NCBI RefSeq assembly: GCF_904063065.1
Contig: NZ_CAJFCL010000002.1
Location: 124,001-188,000 of the forward strand
Origin: Pseudomonas paraversuta
GTDB taxonomy: Bacteria > Pseudomonadota > Gammaproteobacteria > Pseudomonadales > Pseudomonadaceae
Length of the DNA: 64,000 bases
Direction: 5' to 3'
The notes under the pieces were generated by a model that saw only the letters and a program-made list of their open reading frames with translations, had not been told where the DNA came from and did not search any database. A program made the position numbers and the translations under genes. Shown here one piece after another: positions 46,773 through 55,715 of this stretch (position 1 is the stretch's first letter; each line of letters starts with the position of its first letter).

Positions 46773-49702
46773 CAGGCAGCTCCCGTCCTGGGTTGAGTGG
46801 CGGGTTGAGAGGCAGGCTGATTGCTCGGGCGATGGGCCCGGACCGACTGGTGAGCCAGTGCCGTGAGGATCAGCAGCGTGGCGCCGACCACGACGGCATA
46901 GACGCCGATATCAAAGAACAGGGCGCTGGCGATATGGATGTCACCCAGCAGCGGCAAGCTGAAGTGTGCCGTGTGGGTGGTCAGGAACGGATAGCCCAGA
47001 GGAATTGCGCCGAGCCCGGTGAGGGTGGCGCACAACAGGCCGGTGCCCATCCAGCGCAGCGGCCGCAGGCTCATTTGCGCCTCGACCCACTGGGTGCCTG
47101 CCACCATGTATTGCAAGATGAACGCCACGGACATCACCAGGCCGGCAACAAAGCCGCCGCCCGGCTGGTTGTGGCCGCGCATGAACAGATACATCGACAC
47201 CACGAAGGCAATCGGCAACAGCAGGCGCACCAGTACCGCGGGCACCATCATGAAGCCCAGGGCGGTGTCGCTGGCACTGCGCGGGTTGACCAGATCGGTC
47301 ATTACGTCCTTGGCCAGCAGACGCTGCTGGGAAGGCAGCTGCATGCTCTCTTTGGGCGGGCGGAAGCGACGCAGCAGGGCAAAAACAGTGAGTGCCACGG
47401 CTGCCAGCACGGTGATTTCACCCAGGGTGTCGAAGCCCCGGAAATCCACCAGCATCACATTCACCACATTGCTTCCGCCGCCATCCGGCAAAGCCCGGCT
47501 CAGGTAGAAAGACGACGTGTCGTTCGGGGTCTGGCGGGTGAGCATGGCGTAGGACAGCATGGCCATACCGCCGCCGACTGCGGCCGATAGCAGCAAGTCA
47601 CGCAAACGGCGGATCTGCGCTTTGCGCAATGTCCCCGGTAGTGGCGAGACTTCTTCTATCCGCCGCGGCAACCAGCGCAACCCGAGCAGGATAAGGACCG
47701 TGGTGACCACTTCGACTACCAGCTGGGTCAGCGCCAGGTCAGGTGCGGAGAACCAGACAAAGGTCACACAGGTCATCAGGCCGCACACGCTGACCATGGT
47801 CAGGGCTGCCAGACGGTGGTATTTGGCTTGCCAGGCGGCGCCCAGGGCGCAGGCTATTGCCAGCAGCCAGAGGGTCACGAATACAGTCGACCCCGGTATT
47901 TTCGGCCGGTCGCCCCAGCTCAGGCCGCTGTAGAGCATCGGAATCAGGCCCGCGATCACGGCAGCCAGAATCAACACGAACAGCTGGGTTTGCAGGCGCT
48001 GAGTGCTGATGCGTCGCTCAATGCGGCGCGCCCAGCGCATGATCACCACCAGGCAGCGCTCGAAGAAACGCTTGCCATTGAAATACGTGATTAGCGGCGG
48101 CAGCGGATAACGGCCGAGTTTGAGCTGTTTACGCAGCACCACATACAGCAGGATGCCGCAGGACATTGCGATCAGGCTCATGATCATCGGTGCATTCAGG
48201 CCGTGCCAGATCGCCAGGCTGTATTCAGGCAGTTCGCCGCCCACCACCGGTTGCGCGGCAGCCGCCAGCAACGGGCCGACGGTTTGTGCCGGGAAGATCC
48301 CGACCATCAGACAGGTGAACACCAGCAGCTCCACCGGGGCCCGCATCCAGCGTGGCGGCTCGTGGGGAGTCAGGGGCAGGTCGGTGGGAGGCGGACCGAA
48401 AAACACATCAACGGTAAAGCGCAGGGCATAGGCCACGCTGAATGTACCGGCGATGGTTGCGATTACGGGCAGGGCAATTTCAACCCAGGCTGTGGAGTTG
48501 ATGAACACGGTTTCGGCGAAGAACATCTCTTTGGACAGAAACCCGTTAAGCAGCGGTACACCTGCCATCGAGGCGCTGGCCACCATGGCCAGGGTCGCGG
48601 TATAGGGCATGAGTCTGAACAGGCCGCTGAGCTTGCGAATATCCCGAGTACCACTTTCGTGGTCGATGATGCCTGCCGCCATGAACAGCGACGCCTTGAA
48701 GGTCGCATGGTTGAGAATGTGGAACACCGCAGCGACCGCCGCCAGTGGGCTGTTGAGGCCCAGCAGCAGGGTAATCAGGCCAAGGTGGCTGATGGTTGAA
48801 TAGGCCAGCAAGCCTTTAAGGTCGTTTTGAAACATCGCGCAGTAGGCGCCCAGCACCAGGGTGCAGGCCCCGGCGCCGCTGACAATCCAGAACCACTCTT
48901 CACTGCCCGACAGGGAGGGCCAGAGCCGGGCGAGCAGGAACACCCCGGCCTTGACCATGGTTGCCGAGTGCAGATAAGCCGAAACCGGAGTGGGTGCTGC
49001 CATCGCGTGGGGCAGCCAGAAGTGAAACGGGAATTGCGCACTTTTACTCAGGGCGCCGATCAGGATAAGCGGGAGCAGAACGGGATACAGGCTGTGGGCG
49101 CGAATCTTGTCGCCGGCGACCAGCACTGCATCCAGATCGTAGCTGCCGACGACATGGCCAAGCAGCATGACCCCCGCCAGCAAGCACAATCCGCCCGCAC
49201 CGGTAACCATCAGCGCCATATAGGCGCCGCGTCGGGCATCTGAGCGGTGGTGCCAATATCCAATCAGCAAGAAGGAGAAGAGGCTGGTGAGCTCCCAGAA
49301 AAACACCATCTGGATCAGGTTGCCGGACACCACCAGGCCGAGCATGGCGCCCATGAACGCCAGGAAAAAAGCAAAGAAGCGCGGCACCGGGTCTTCGGGT
49401 GACATGTAATAACGGGCGTACAGCGACACCAGCGTGCCGATGCCCAGCACCAGAGTCGAGAACAGCCAGGCGAAACCGTCCAGCCGCAGCACAAAATTCA
49501 GGCCGAGACTGGGCAGCCACATGAACTCTTCGCGAATCACCCCGCCATGGGCAATTTGCGGATAGAGCAGGGCTACTTGAATGGTACCGATCAGAGCAAT
49601 CAGACCGGCCAGCAGTGATGCACTGTTACGTGCGTTGTGCGGCAAAACAGCCGCCAGACAGCTGCCGATAAATGGCAGAAGCAGTAGAACTATCAGGGAC
49701 AT
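46772..49702 (-). CDS. shaA: Monovalent cation/H+ antiporter subunit A (A-B fusion)
   Basis: A 976-residue protein that joins the NuoL-like MnhA subunit (about 1-780) to an MnhB domain (about 800-950). The proton-channel segments MVFFWELTSLFSFLLIGYWH and KSAQFPFHFWLPHAMAAPTP are intact. The MnhB part shows MYLFMRGHNQPGGGFVAGLV. The A-B fusion and six-gene operon match the Sha antiporter of P. aeruginosa, which exports Na+ and supports salt and alkaline tolerance. The ATG at 49702 heads the operon. A 179-bp gap to the next gene contains the promoter. Confidence 0.95.
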   Translation of the reverse strand: MSLIVLLLLPFIGSCLAAVLPHNARNSASLLAGLIALIGTIQVALLYPQIAHGGVIREEFMWLPSLGLNFVLRLDGFAWLFSTLVLGIGTLVSLYARYYMSPEDPVPRFFAFFLAFMGAMLGLVVSGNLIQMVFFWELTSLFSFLLIGYWHHRSDARRGAYMALMVTGAGGLCLLAGVMLLGHVVGSYDLDAVLVAGDKIRAHSLYPVLLPLILIGALSKSAQFPFHFWLPHAMAAPTPVSAYLHSATMVKAGVFLLARLWPSLSGSEEWFWIVSGAGACTLVLGAYCAMFQNDLKGLLAYSTISHLGLITLLLGLNSPLAAVAAVFHILNHATFKASLFMAAGIIDHESGTRDIRKLSGLFRLMPYTATLAMVASASMAGVPLLNGFLSKEMFFAETVFINSTAWVEIALPVIATIAGTFSVAYALRFTVDVFFGPPPTDLPLTPHEPPRWMRAPVELLVFTCLMVGIFPAQTVGPLLAAAAQPVVGGELPEYSLAIWHGLNAPMIMSLIAMSCGILLYVVLRKQLKLGRYPLPPLITYFNGKRFFERCLVVIMRWARRIERRISTQRLQTQLFVLILAAVIAGLIPMLYSGLSWGDRPKIPGSTVFVTLWLLAIACALGAAWQAKYHRLAALTMVSVCGLMTCVTFVWFSAPDLALTQLVVEVVTTVLILLGLRWLPRRIEEVSPLPGTLRKAQIRRLRDLLLSAAVGGGMAMLSYAMLTRQTPNDTSSFYLSRALPDGGGSNVVNVMLVDFRGFDTLGEITVLAAVALTVFALLRRFRPPKESMQLPSQQRLLAKDVMTDLVNPRSASDTALGFMMVPAVLVRLLLPIAFVVSMYLFMRGHNQPGGGFVAGLVMSVAFILQYMVAGTQWVEAQMSLRPLRWMGTGLLCATLTGLGAIPLGYPFLTTHTAHFSLPLLGDIHIASALFFDIGVYAVVVGATLLILTALAHQSVRAHRPSNQPASQPATQPRTGAA

Positions 49703-49881
49703 AGGCTTCTAATCTGCAGGAGTTTGTGAGCGATCATACGTGGCGACTTGTATATCACCAACAAAGAAGCTGTAGATGAATCCTACAAAATGTGTGCAAA
49801 CGCAAGTGGCGCGGCGCGGCATCTTCCCTGTATGAACACTCCAGAGTGTGAGTCTTTGCTTTCAGTATCAGCGCGTGCGCT

Positions 49882-50820
49882 TCAGTCACATGCTTCATTG
49901 CCTTGCTTGTCTTCCAACGGGTCGGGCGCTTTACCCTTTGTTTTTAACTCACTGACGATCACCGCTGCAACAATCAATACCGCACCCAACAAGGCGATAC
50001 CCGGCAAACGCTCCCCGGCCAGACGTCCGGCGATGCCGGCCCACACCGGTTCACCTGCATAAATGAGCGTGGCGCGGGTGGGGGAAACGCTCTTCTGGGC
50101 CCAGTTCATTGCTACCTGAATTACCGCACTTGCAGCGCCCAAGCCTACGGCGCTGGCTAACAAAAGCCATGAGAAATCGGGAGCGGTCTCACCGGTAGGA
50201 ATAGTCATCAGGAAAGCCAGAATCGACGCAGTACTGAGTTGCACCACCGTGACCCGTCGAACATCGACTTTGCCAGCATAGGCGCTGATCAGGATTATTT
50301 CTGCCGCTATGGCGATGGCGCTGATCAGTGTCGCGATCTCGCCAGGGCTGAAGTCAAGGGACGCACCGCTCGGGCCTGACAGCAGCATCAGCCCGGTGAA
50401 CGCCAGGACAATACCAAGACTTGGCATCAGCCCGGGTCGGCGTCCCAGCACCAACCACTGCAGCAGCGGTACGAAAGGTACATACAACGCTGTAATAAAA
50501 GCCGACTGACTACTGGGAATAGTCTGCAGGCCAATGGTCTGCAAGCCATAACCGAGCATGATAGACACCCCGATAAACACCCCGGCCTTGAGTTCAAACA
50601 GGGTAATGCCGCGCAGACTGCGAATTGAAAACAGAGAAACAATCAGCGCTGCGGCAGCAAAGCGCAGCCCCACAAAAAACATCGGTCCGCTGGACGTCAG
50701 TGCATGCTGCACTAATAGAAAAGTGACGCCCCAAACCATGGTAATCAGCACCAGCACACATTCGGCCTTGCTGAAACGGGAGGTCAAAGACATCAATTTT
50801 GAAGGTTTCAACGTTGTCAT
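49882..50820 (-). CDS. EamA/DMT-family transporter
   Basis: A 312-residue ten-helix drug/metabolite exporter with two EamA repeats (GVTFLLVQHALTSSGPMFFV in the first; SWLLLASAVGLGAASAVIQV in the second). The ATG at 50820 is preferred to the ORF start at 50889, which would extend into the divergent regulator's promoter. The substrate is probably an amino acid or related metabolite. The divergent XRE-cupin regulator is a likely controller. Confidence 0.88.
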   Translation of the reverse strand: MTTLKPSKLMSLTSRFSKAECVLVLITMVWGVTFLLVQHALTSSGPMFFVGLRFAAAALIVSLFSIRSLRGITLFELKAGVFIGVSIMLGYGLQTIGLQTIPSSQSAFITALYVPFVPLLQWLVLGRRPGLMPSLGIVLAFTGLMLLSGPSGASLDFSPGEIATLISAIAIAAEIILISAYAGKVDVRRVTVVQLSTASILAFLMTIPTGETAPDFSWLLLASAVGLGAASAVIQVAMNWAQKSVSPTRATLIYAGEPVWAGIAGRLAGERLPGIALLGAVLIVAAVIVSELKTKGKAPDPLEDKQGNEACD

Positions 50821-50867
50821 AGCCTTGCACGCTGCCGGAAGAGAGACGCACAATGCGTCAAAGCTGA

Positions 50868-50879
50868 GCAGTATACTGC
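50868..50879. promoter_or_regulatory. Palindromic operator candidate between the EamA and XRE genes
   Basis: GCAGTATACTGC is a perfect 12-bp palindrome that contains a TATACT -10-like hexamer on each strand. It lies 14 bp before the XRE gene start and 48 bp from the EamA start, well placed for control of both divergent genes by the XRE-cupin protein. Confidence 0.55.
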
Positions 50880-50892
50880 GCAGTCCCACAAG

Positions 50893-51468
50893 GTGAGCAA
50901 TATAGTGCCCAAAGAAAATTCACAACGTGCGTCGGTGTTACAACACGTCAGCCAGAACGTCCGGCGCCTGAGGCTGGTCGCACTCCTCAGCCAAAGTGCA
51001 CTGGCCGAGCTGTCGGGAGTAAGTCGGCGGATGCTGGTAGCTATAGAGGCGGGCGAAAAGAACGTCAGCCTCAGCACCCTGGACCGGGTCGCCGAAGCGC
51101 TCAATGTTGCTTTCAGCGACTTGATCCAGGCACCGGGCTCTGCCGACCCGAGCCGCATCAATGAAGTGGCCTGGACAGGTACCGCCCCGGGAAGCAAGGC
51201 CGTGTTATTAGCCAAGGCTGTAGCTTCAAGAGAAGTAGAGCTGTGGGAATGGACGCTGGAACCGGGCGAGGAATACCAGTCCCAAGCCGATGCCGAGGGT
51301 TGGAGTGAACAGCTGTACGTATTCGAAGGGTGTTTGACCCTGGTCATAAGCGAACAGGCATTACGTTTCAGCGCTGGAGAGTTCTACATGTACGCCAGCA
51401 ACAAACCGCACTCCTACAGAAACGAAGGCGACGTGGTTGTGCGCTTTATCCGTAACGTAGTGATATGA
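50893..51468 (+). CDS. XRE-family regulator with C-terminal cupin
   Basis: A 191-residue regulator. The helix-turn-helix (about 20-75, LVALLSQSALAELSGVSRRM and the LDRVAEALNVAFSDLI segment) is followed by a cupin-2 effector domain (about 115-185, EPGEEYQSQADAEGWSEQLY). It starts with GTG at 50893 after CAAGG. This HTH-cupin class (SutR/PuuR-like) usually controls neighbouring transport or amino-acid genes, here probably the divergent EamA exporter. Confidence 0.9.
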   Translation: MSNIVPKENSQRASVLQHVSQNVRRLRLVALLSQSALAELSGVSRRMLVAIEAGEKNVSLSTLDRVAEALNVAFSDLIQAPGSADPSRINEVAWTGTAPGSKAVLLAKAVASREVELWEWTLEPGEEYQSQADAEGWSEQLYVFEGCLTLVISEQALRFSAGEFYMYASNKPHSYRNEGDVVVRFIRNVVI

Positions 51469-51535
51469 GCGAAGGCGTCGGGCGAGCCATGGCGAGGGCT
51501 GGTCAATTAACTAAAAATTATTAGAATTCAGGGGG

Positions 51536-51564
51536 TTGCCAGCTTCGATCTTCTAGTACATAAT
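51536..51564 (+). promoter_or_regulatory. Possible promoter of tRNA-Cys
   Basis: TTGCCA, a 17-bp spacer and CATAAT are followed by a GC-rich GCGCGCC discriminator. It is 118 bp from the tRNA, so the assignment is tentative. No gene lies in the 213-bp gap 51469-51681. Confidence 0.45.
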
Positions 51565-51681
51565 GCGCGCCATCAGCTCGGGGCAACAACCTGAATCGCT
51601 GAAGAATCAAATGCTTGTAGCGATAAAATCGCAGCAGCAACCTTTGTATTTGATGTTTCTCATGAAGCGTCACGCACAATT

Positions 51682-51755
51682 GGCCGAATAGCAAAATGGT
51701 TATGCAGCGGATTGCAAATCCGCCCACGCCGGTTCGATTCCGGCTTCGGCCTCCA
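51682..51755 (+). tRNA. tRNA-Cys (anticodon GCA)
   Basis: A full 74-nt cloverleaf: acceptor GGCCGAA / TTCGGCC, anticodon GCA within ATTGCAAAT, T arm CCGGTTCGATTCCGG and encoded CCA. Its last 47 nt recur at 57619-57665, showing that it has served as an integration site. Confidence 0.97.
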
Positions 51756-51763
51756 CATTCGAA

Positions 51764-51796
51764 AGCCCCGCAGATCTTGGTCTGCGGGGTTTTTTA
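51764..51796 (+). terminator. Terminator after tRNA-Cys
   Basis: Stem CCCCGCAGA / TCTGCGGGG with loop TCTTGG and a TTTTTT tail. A second copy is at 57674-57706 within the downstream repeat. Confidence 0.95.
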
Positions 51797-51831
51797 TTGG
51801 CCGCAGGAAAGTGAAGTGTTGCATAACTACT

Positions 51832-51985
51832 TCACTTTGCGGGCTTGGCGACTGCTCCGATACGCCGGTAAACCCGTTCCGTAATCCATTCTTTTGAGTT
51901 CCCAAGAAGCGCGCTCGCCTCCGAAATATCTGCAACTCCCGACGCAGCCTTTGGCCTGATATCACGAAGCTGCGCAGTACGAGTG
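51832..51985 (-). pseudogene. Tyrosine-recombinase integrase C-terminal remnant, copy 1
   Basis: About 50 residues read on the minus strand up to the TGA at 51832-51834: RTAQLRDIRPKAAS, then SALLGNSKEWITERVYRRIG and AVAKPAK. This is the C-terminal box of phage integrases, with the catalytic Tyr kept in ERVYRRI. The usual LGH is LGN here. The rest of the gene is missing; the frame runs into the opposite-strand Rz remnant. Its place directly beside the tRNA-Cys attachment site is where a prophage int gene would lie. Confidence 0.75.
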
Positions 51986-52268
51986 AGGGCTGAAGAAGTT
52001 GACCGAGCCCTGAGCGATGAACAAACCCAACAGGCACGCCTGCGTGATCGCCTTGCTACTGCTGACCTGCGGCTGTCAGTCCTGCTCGACGCCATAGGCT
52101 CAAATGGTAGTGGAGGAGTGCAAGGGCGTGGTTCATGTAGCCCATAGAGCCAAACTTGACCCAGCGCATGCTCAACGAATTATCGGAATTACCGGCGACG
52201 GCGATCAAGGACTGATCACGCTCCAGGCTTGTCAGGTCTACGCAAAAGAAGTCTCAGGCATAAAGTAA
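51977..52268 (+). pseudogene. Phage Rz-type i-spanin remnant, frameshifted, copy 1
   Basis: The frame from 51977 reads VRVRAEEVDRALSDEQTQQA then ARLRDRLATADLRLSVLLDA, the C-terminal half of phage Rz-like lysis proteins. After GSGGVQ at 52124 it shifts frame: the natural continuation GVVHVAHRAKLDPAHAQRII and QACQVYAKEVSGIK resumes from 52125 to the stop at 52268. Comparison with copy 2, which has GCCACCACCGGCGCCGGCG here, indicates a deletion of about 19 bp. The N-terminal membrane segment is absent. Confidence 0.7.
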
Positions 52269-52381
52269 ACAGAGCGGCTGACACTGGCGCGTCAGCATTC
52301 TGTCCAAGTTTTGATTCCGTAAAGTATGCCTCTAATTTCACGGCGTTAGTTGGAGCTTGGTTTGGCCGTAATTCAAGACGT

Positions 52382-52841
52382 ATGGCATTTAGGATCGTTC
52401 TTATTGTATTGGGGTTTGCGTGCTCTCTGGGTCCAATTGCTGAAGGAGGCATTCGCCTGCCTCTTGGTTCTTTCAAGGTTCCGGCCGGATTCCCGTCCCC
52501 AGCTGCAGACCATCTTGAGAAGGAAATATCGTTAGACCAACTGCTGAACATCCGAGCTCCGCACGTTTACCTGGTATCAATCGATGGCGACAGCATGCAG
52601 GGAGCCGGGATCTATTCCGGGGGATGTGGCCGTTGTCGACCGCTCACTCGAGCCAGTCCACGGCGATGCGGTTGTTGCACTGCTCAATAACGATCCGATT
52701 TGCAAACGTCTTTGCTTACGTGAAAAGAACGTCATTCTCCAGTCTGAAAACTCGAAATACCCCGACCGGCACGTGTTGGAAGGCGACGATCTTTCCATTT
52801 GGGGCGTGATTACTTACACAGTGCGCAGCCATGGCAATTAA
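52382..52841 (+). pseudogene. umuD: umuD-like (RulA) gene with a +1 frameshift
   Basis: UmuD-type proteins self-cleave on RecA activation and then join UmuC in translesion polymerase V. The segment IRLPLGSFKVPAGFPSPAAD includes the Ala-Gly cleavage site. The catalytic Ser (GDSMQGAGI) lies before the frameshift near 52615 (TATTCCGGGGGA), after which PGDVAVVDRSLEPVHGDAVV and the catalytic Lys (CKRL) continue in the next frame to the stop at 52841. One extra base thus splits the gene between its two catalytic residues. The start is unclear (ATG at 52382 gives an odd hydrophobic N-terminus). I see no clear LexA box upstream. Confidence 0.85.
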
Positions 52842-54111
52842 GCCAGATCCAGTTTTCGCGCTCATCGACTGCAACAGCTTTTATGCCAGCTGTGAGCGTG
52901 TGTTTCGTCCTGATCTGGCTAAAGTGCCCATCGTGGTACTGAGCAACAATGATGGCTGTGTTATTGCTCGCAGCTATGACGCCAAGCCCCACGTGAAAAT
53001 GGGGGAGCCATATTTCCAGATAAAGCATCGTCTGGAGAAGTTGGGCATTGTCGCCTTCTCATCGAACTATGCGCTGTATGGCGACATGAGCGAGCGGGTC
53101 ATGAGCTTGATCGAAGCGATGGTGCCGGCGGTGGAGGTCTACAGCATTGATGAGTCATTCGCTGACCTGACCGGCATAGCTGACGTTTCGGCCATGGGCC
53201 GGAAAATACGCAGCCGCATATTTCAATGCACCGGCATCCCGGTAGGTGTAGGGATTGCTCATACCAAAACCCTGGCCAAGCTCGCCAACCACACAGCGAA
53301 GCGATTGCAGGCCCAAACCGGTGGAGTAGTGAACCTTTGCGGGGACTTCGAAGGCGACTGGGTGCTGCGCAATACAGCCTTGTCTGAGGTGTGGGGGGTA
53401 GGGCGGAAAATGACCGCACACCTTGAAGCAATGGGCATTCGTACCGCCATGGACCTGGCCAAGGCTGACCCGTGGACGCTGCGCAAGAAATTCAGCATCG
53501 TTATTGAGAAGACCGCTCGGGAGTTAGCCGGGACGCATTGTCTTGAGCTAGACGAACCCGATCCGCCAAAGCAGGAGATCTGTTGCAGTCGTATGTTCGG
53601 CAACCGACTGACTGAGCTGGCACCCATTAAAGAGGCGGTTGCTACCTACATGATGCGTGCCTCGGAAAAGCTGCGCGCCCAGAAGTCATACTGCAAAAAG
53701 GTTCGGGTCAGTATCCGCACCGGGATGTTCAATCCTGATGAGGCCAAATACGCCAAGGGGGTGGTGGTAACGCTTCCTTACCCCACTGACGATGTACGTC
53801 TACTGACAAGAGCGGCAGTGGATGCACTCGACCATGTGTTTCAGCCCGGATTTAAGTACAGCAAGGCAGAGGTCTTGCTGCTAGACCTTCGGCAGCCTGG
53901 TGAGTTTTCGGACGATCTATTTGCAGTTAACCAGCCGGCGGAAGCATCCCGGGTTATGGCAGTGCTTGATGAAATCAATGGCCGCTGGGGTAGGGGGACG
54001 CTGCGTGCCGCGAGTGTGCCGAGAAATCCCGATTGGGGGATGAGGCGGGAGATGATGAGTCAGAGCTATACGACACAGATGCAGCAATTGTGGCAAGTTT
54101 CTTGTAGGTAA
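52831..54111 (+). CDS. umuC: Y-family DNA polymerase V catalytic subunit (UmuC/RulB)
   Basis: UmuC (426 aa) is intact. The palm motifs [17 protein letters not shown] and [13 protein letters not shown] carry the catalytic acids. The steric-gate region ([15 protein letters not shown]) and a helix-hairpin-helix segment ([19 protein letters not shown]) follow. The C-terminal UmuC-specific domain reaches the stop at 54111. It starts inside the last codons of the umuD pseudogene (11-bp overlap), the normal umuDC arrangement. With its UmuD partner frameshifted, it could still act with another UmuD' in the cell. Both lie between the two tRNA-Cys-derived repeats, so they came with the mobile region. 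Confidence 0.95.
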   Translation: MAIKPDPVFALIDCNSFYASCERVFRPDLAKVPIVVLSNNDGCVIARSYDAKPHVKMGEPYFQIKHRLEKLGIVAFSSNYALYGDMSERVMSLIEAMVPAVEVYSIDESFADLTGIADVSAMGRKIRSRIFQCTGIPVGVGIAHTKTLAKLANHTAKRLQAQTGGVVNLCGDFEGDWVLRNTALSEVWGVGRKMTAHLEAMGIRTAMDLAKADPWTLRKKFSIVIEKTARELAGTHCLELDEPDPPKQEICCSRMFGNRLTELAPIKEAVATYMMRASEKLRAQKSYCKKVRVSIRTGMFNPDEAKYAKGVVVTLPYPTDDVRLLTRAAVDALDHVFQPGFKYSKAEVLLLDLRQPGEFSDDLFAVNQPAEASRVMAVLDEINGRWGRGTLRAASVPRNPDWGMRREMMSQSYTTQMQQLWQVSCR

Positions 54112-54580
54112 GGTGGGTGTAGATTTTAGTCGGTCCGGACACTGGGGGAGTGTAAAGTGGAGGTTTGATTGGCCGTATGATCGTCAGCAAACGGCCGATT
54201 GCTGACGGTGGCGACAGGCAGAAAACGACCCATTGCAGTCGTTCAGCGTGCCAAAAACGTAACCCGCAGTAATTCTGTTTCCGACGGCGAAATGGCGAAC
54301 AGCGTTCGCCACCAAAGAACGTAGAAGCGACGGTCAACGTTATGGGAAAAGCCCGATCAAAGGCCATGGATTGTCATGAAGTGATAACGCGCTGTCGCTA
54401 AATGAAAGGTCGGCAGCCCCGCCTATAAACTCCTCCTCAAAATTTGCGCGGCAAGCTCCGCTAAACACGAAGTCTGTGGGGTATGATAATGGCCATGCGC
54501 CGTAGGGCTCCGCCGGGACTTGATAGAAGTGTGCGCGACACGTTAATTTACAGTGGGGTAGGGATCGTCCTTCAAGAAAA
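54112..54580. other. Gene-free 469-bp spacer with an inverted repeat
   Basis: No supported gene. CGTCAGCAA (54182-54190) and its exact reverse complement (54199-54207) form a 9-bp hairpin with an 8-bp loop, placed as a possible terminator for umuC but without a T-run. The remainder should contain the promoter for the AT-rich gene at 54581. Confidence 0.6.
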
Positions 54581-55708
54581 ATGAACAATAGCCAACGTGA
54601 AAACCAATGGAAGCAATGGATAGAAAACAACAAGTACAAGATGGAGCACCCTGTAAACTTTGAGGTGCGATTTGTTGAGGAGATACTGACAAGAATCCCA
54701 GAGATAAATCCCAACTATGTAAAGGCCCAGTTCCCGTTCATAGACCAGAATGGTGTCAATAGACGCATTGACTTCATGATACATGATGAGCAGAAAGGAA
54801 TTCGTTTGGCGATTGAAATTGACGGTTTGGGGAAGATGCAAAATCCAAATCAAAGTATTAATCATGATCGCTGGAATGACCTTCTTACTCGTCAGAATGC
54901 ACTATTGCGCGTTCTAGGGTGCATGCTCCTACGCTATTCAAATAAAACCTGGCTGAATGAATCAAAATTTGTAATCCAAGAAATTCGCAGCGAATTACTT
55001 AAGCAAGAACTTGACTACTCTAGCGCTGTGGAGGTCAGGGAGCGCAGGGAGAAGGAGATCACAGATAAGGACCGGAAGATTGCCGATTTCGCGCAAGCTG
55101 CAAAAGACCATATTTCCAGCGTTGCTGCTGGGGCAAGCTTGGATGTGACATTTGCCGAAGCAGAGCGAACCTCTATTCAAAAAGAATTAGCTCTGATCAC
55201 TAAGCAGTTGCTAACTCTATCTGAGGAAAGCAATAAGTCTAGACTGTCTGAATCTAGAAAAATACCGCTTATTGTTTTTGTAACCGTGCTGATTACAAGT
55301 GCCACGATTGGCTTTTTTATGCATTCGAACAGCCAGCCTGAGCTTGCAGTTTCGACCCGTTATGTCACTCCGCCGGCATCAGATGGCAATACGTCTTTAG
55401 GTGCATCTAACGCTCCGGTCAACGATTATTTAAGCACAACAGAAGCGAGCAGGCATGTCGGTGAGAAAACAACGCTCTGCGGAAGAATTGTACAGATTCG
55501 AGAAACTGATAAAGTCACTTACTTGAATTTCGATAAGGCTTATCCAAACAGTACAGTTACCGCTGTAATTTGGAATGAGTACGCAAAAAATTTCTCTGGC
55601 GTTAATCAGAAAATAAATAGAACAGTCTGTATTGAAGGAGAGATCAGCAGCTACAGGGGCAAGCCCCAAATCACCCTGCGCGACCGTGCGCAGTTAATAA
55701 CCAAGTAG
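54581..55708 (+). CDS. PD-(D/E)XK-like nuclease with transmembrane helix and external OB-like domain
   Basis: A 375-residue protein with an unusual layout. Residues 25-140 look like a DUF559/Vsr-type endonuclease domain: Glu33/34 in the first helix, Asp64 in RRIDF, Glu79-x-Asp81 in RLAIEIDG, then HDRW...R...LLRYSN. Residues 141-225 are charged and probably helical (coiled coil). One membrane helix follows (about 228-247, IPLIVFVTVLITSATIGFFM), then a polar linker and an OB-like domain (about 285-375) with Cys300 and Cys350. Topology rules suggest the nuclease inside and the OB domain in the periplasm. The next gene encodes a secreted homologue of the OB part. Low GC and short intergenic distance mark a recently acquired pair. 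Activity and role are unproven; defence or DNA entry is inference. Confidence 0.75.
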   Translation: MNNSQRENQWKQWIENNKYKMEHPVNFEVRFVEEILTRIPEINPNYVKAQFPFIDQNGVNRRIDFMIHDEQKGIRLAIEIDGLGKMQNPNQSINHDRWNDLLTRQNALLRVLGCMLLRYSNKTWLNESKFVIQEIRSELLKQELDYSSAVEVRERREKEITDKDRKIADFAQAAKDHISSVAAGASLDVTFAEAERTSIQKELALITKQLLTLSEESNKSRLSESRKIPLIVFVTVLITSATIGFFMHSNSQPELAVSTRYVTPPASDGNTSLGASNAPVNDYLSTTEASRHVGEKTTLCGRIVQIRETDKVTYLNFDKAYPNSTVTAVIWNEYAKNFSGVNQKINRTVCIEGEISSYRGKPQITLRDRAQLITK

Positions 55709-55715
55709 GTAAATA

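Larger units (their letters stand above)
51709..52124. repeat. 416-bp direct repeat, copy 1 (tRNA-Cys 3' end plus prophage remnants)
   Basis: The block from the tRNA-Cys anticodon stem through the terminator, integrase C-terminus and Rz remnant recurs at 57619-58034, offset by exactly 5910 bp, with only scattered substitutions (about 15 by eye). It includes the attachment core. Confidence 0.92.
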
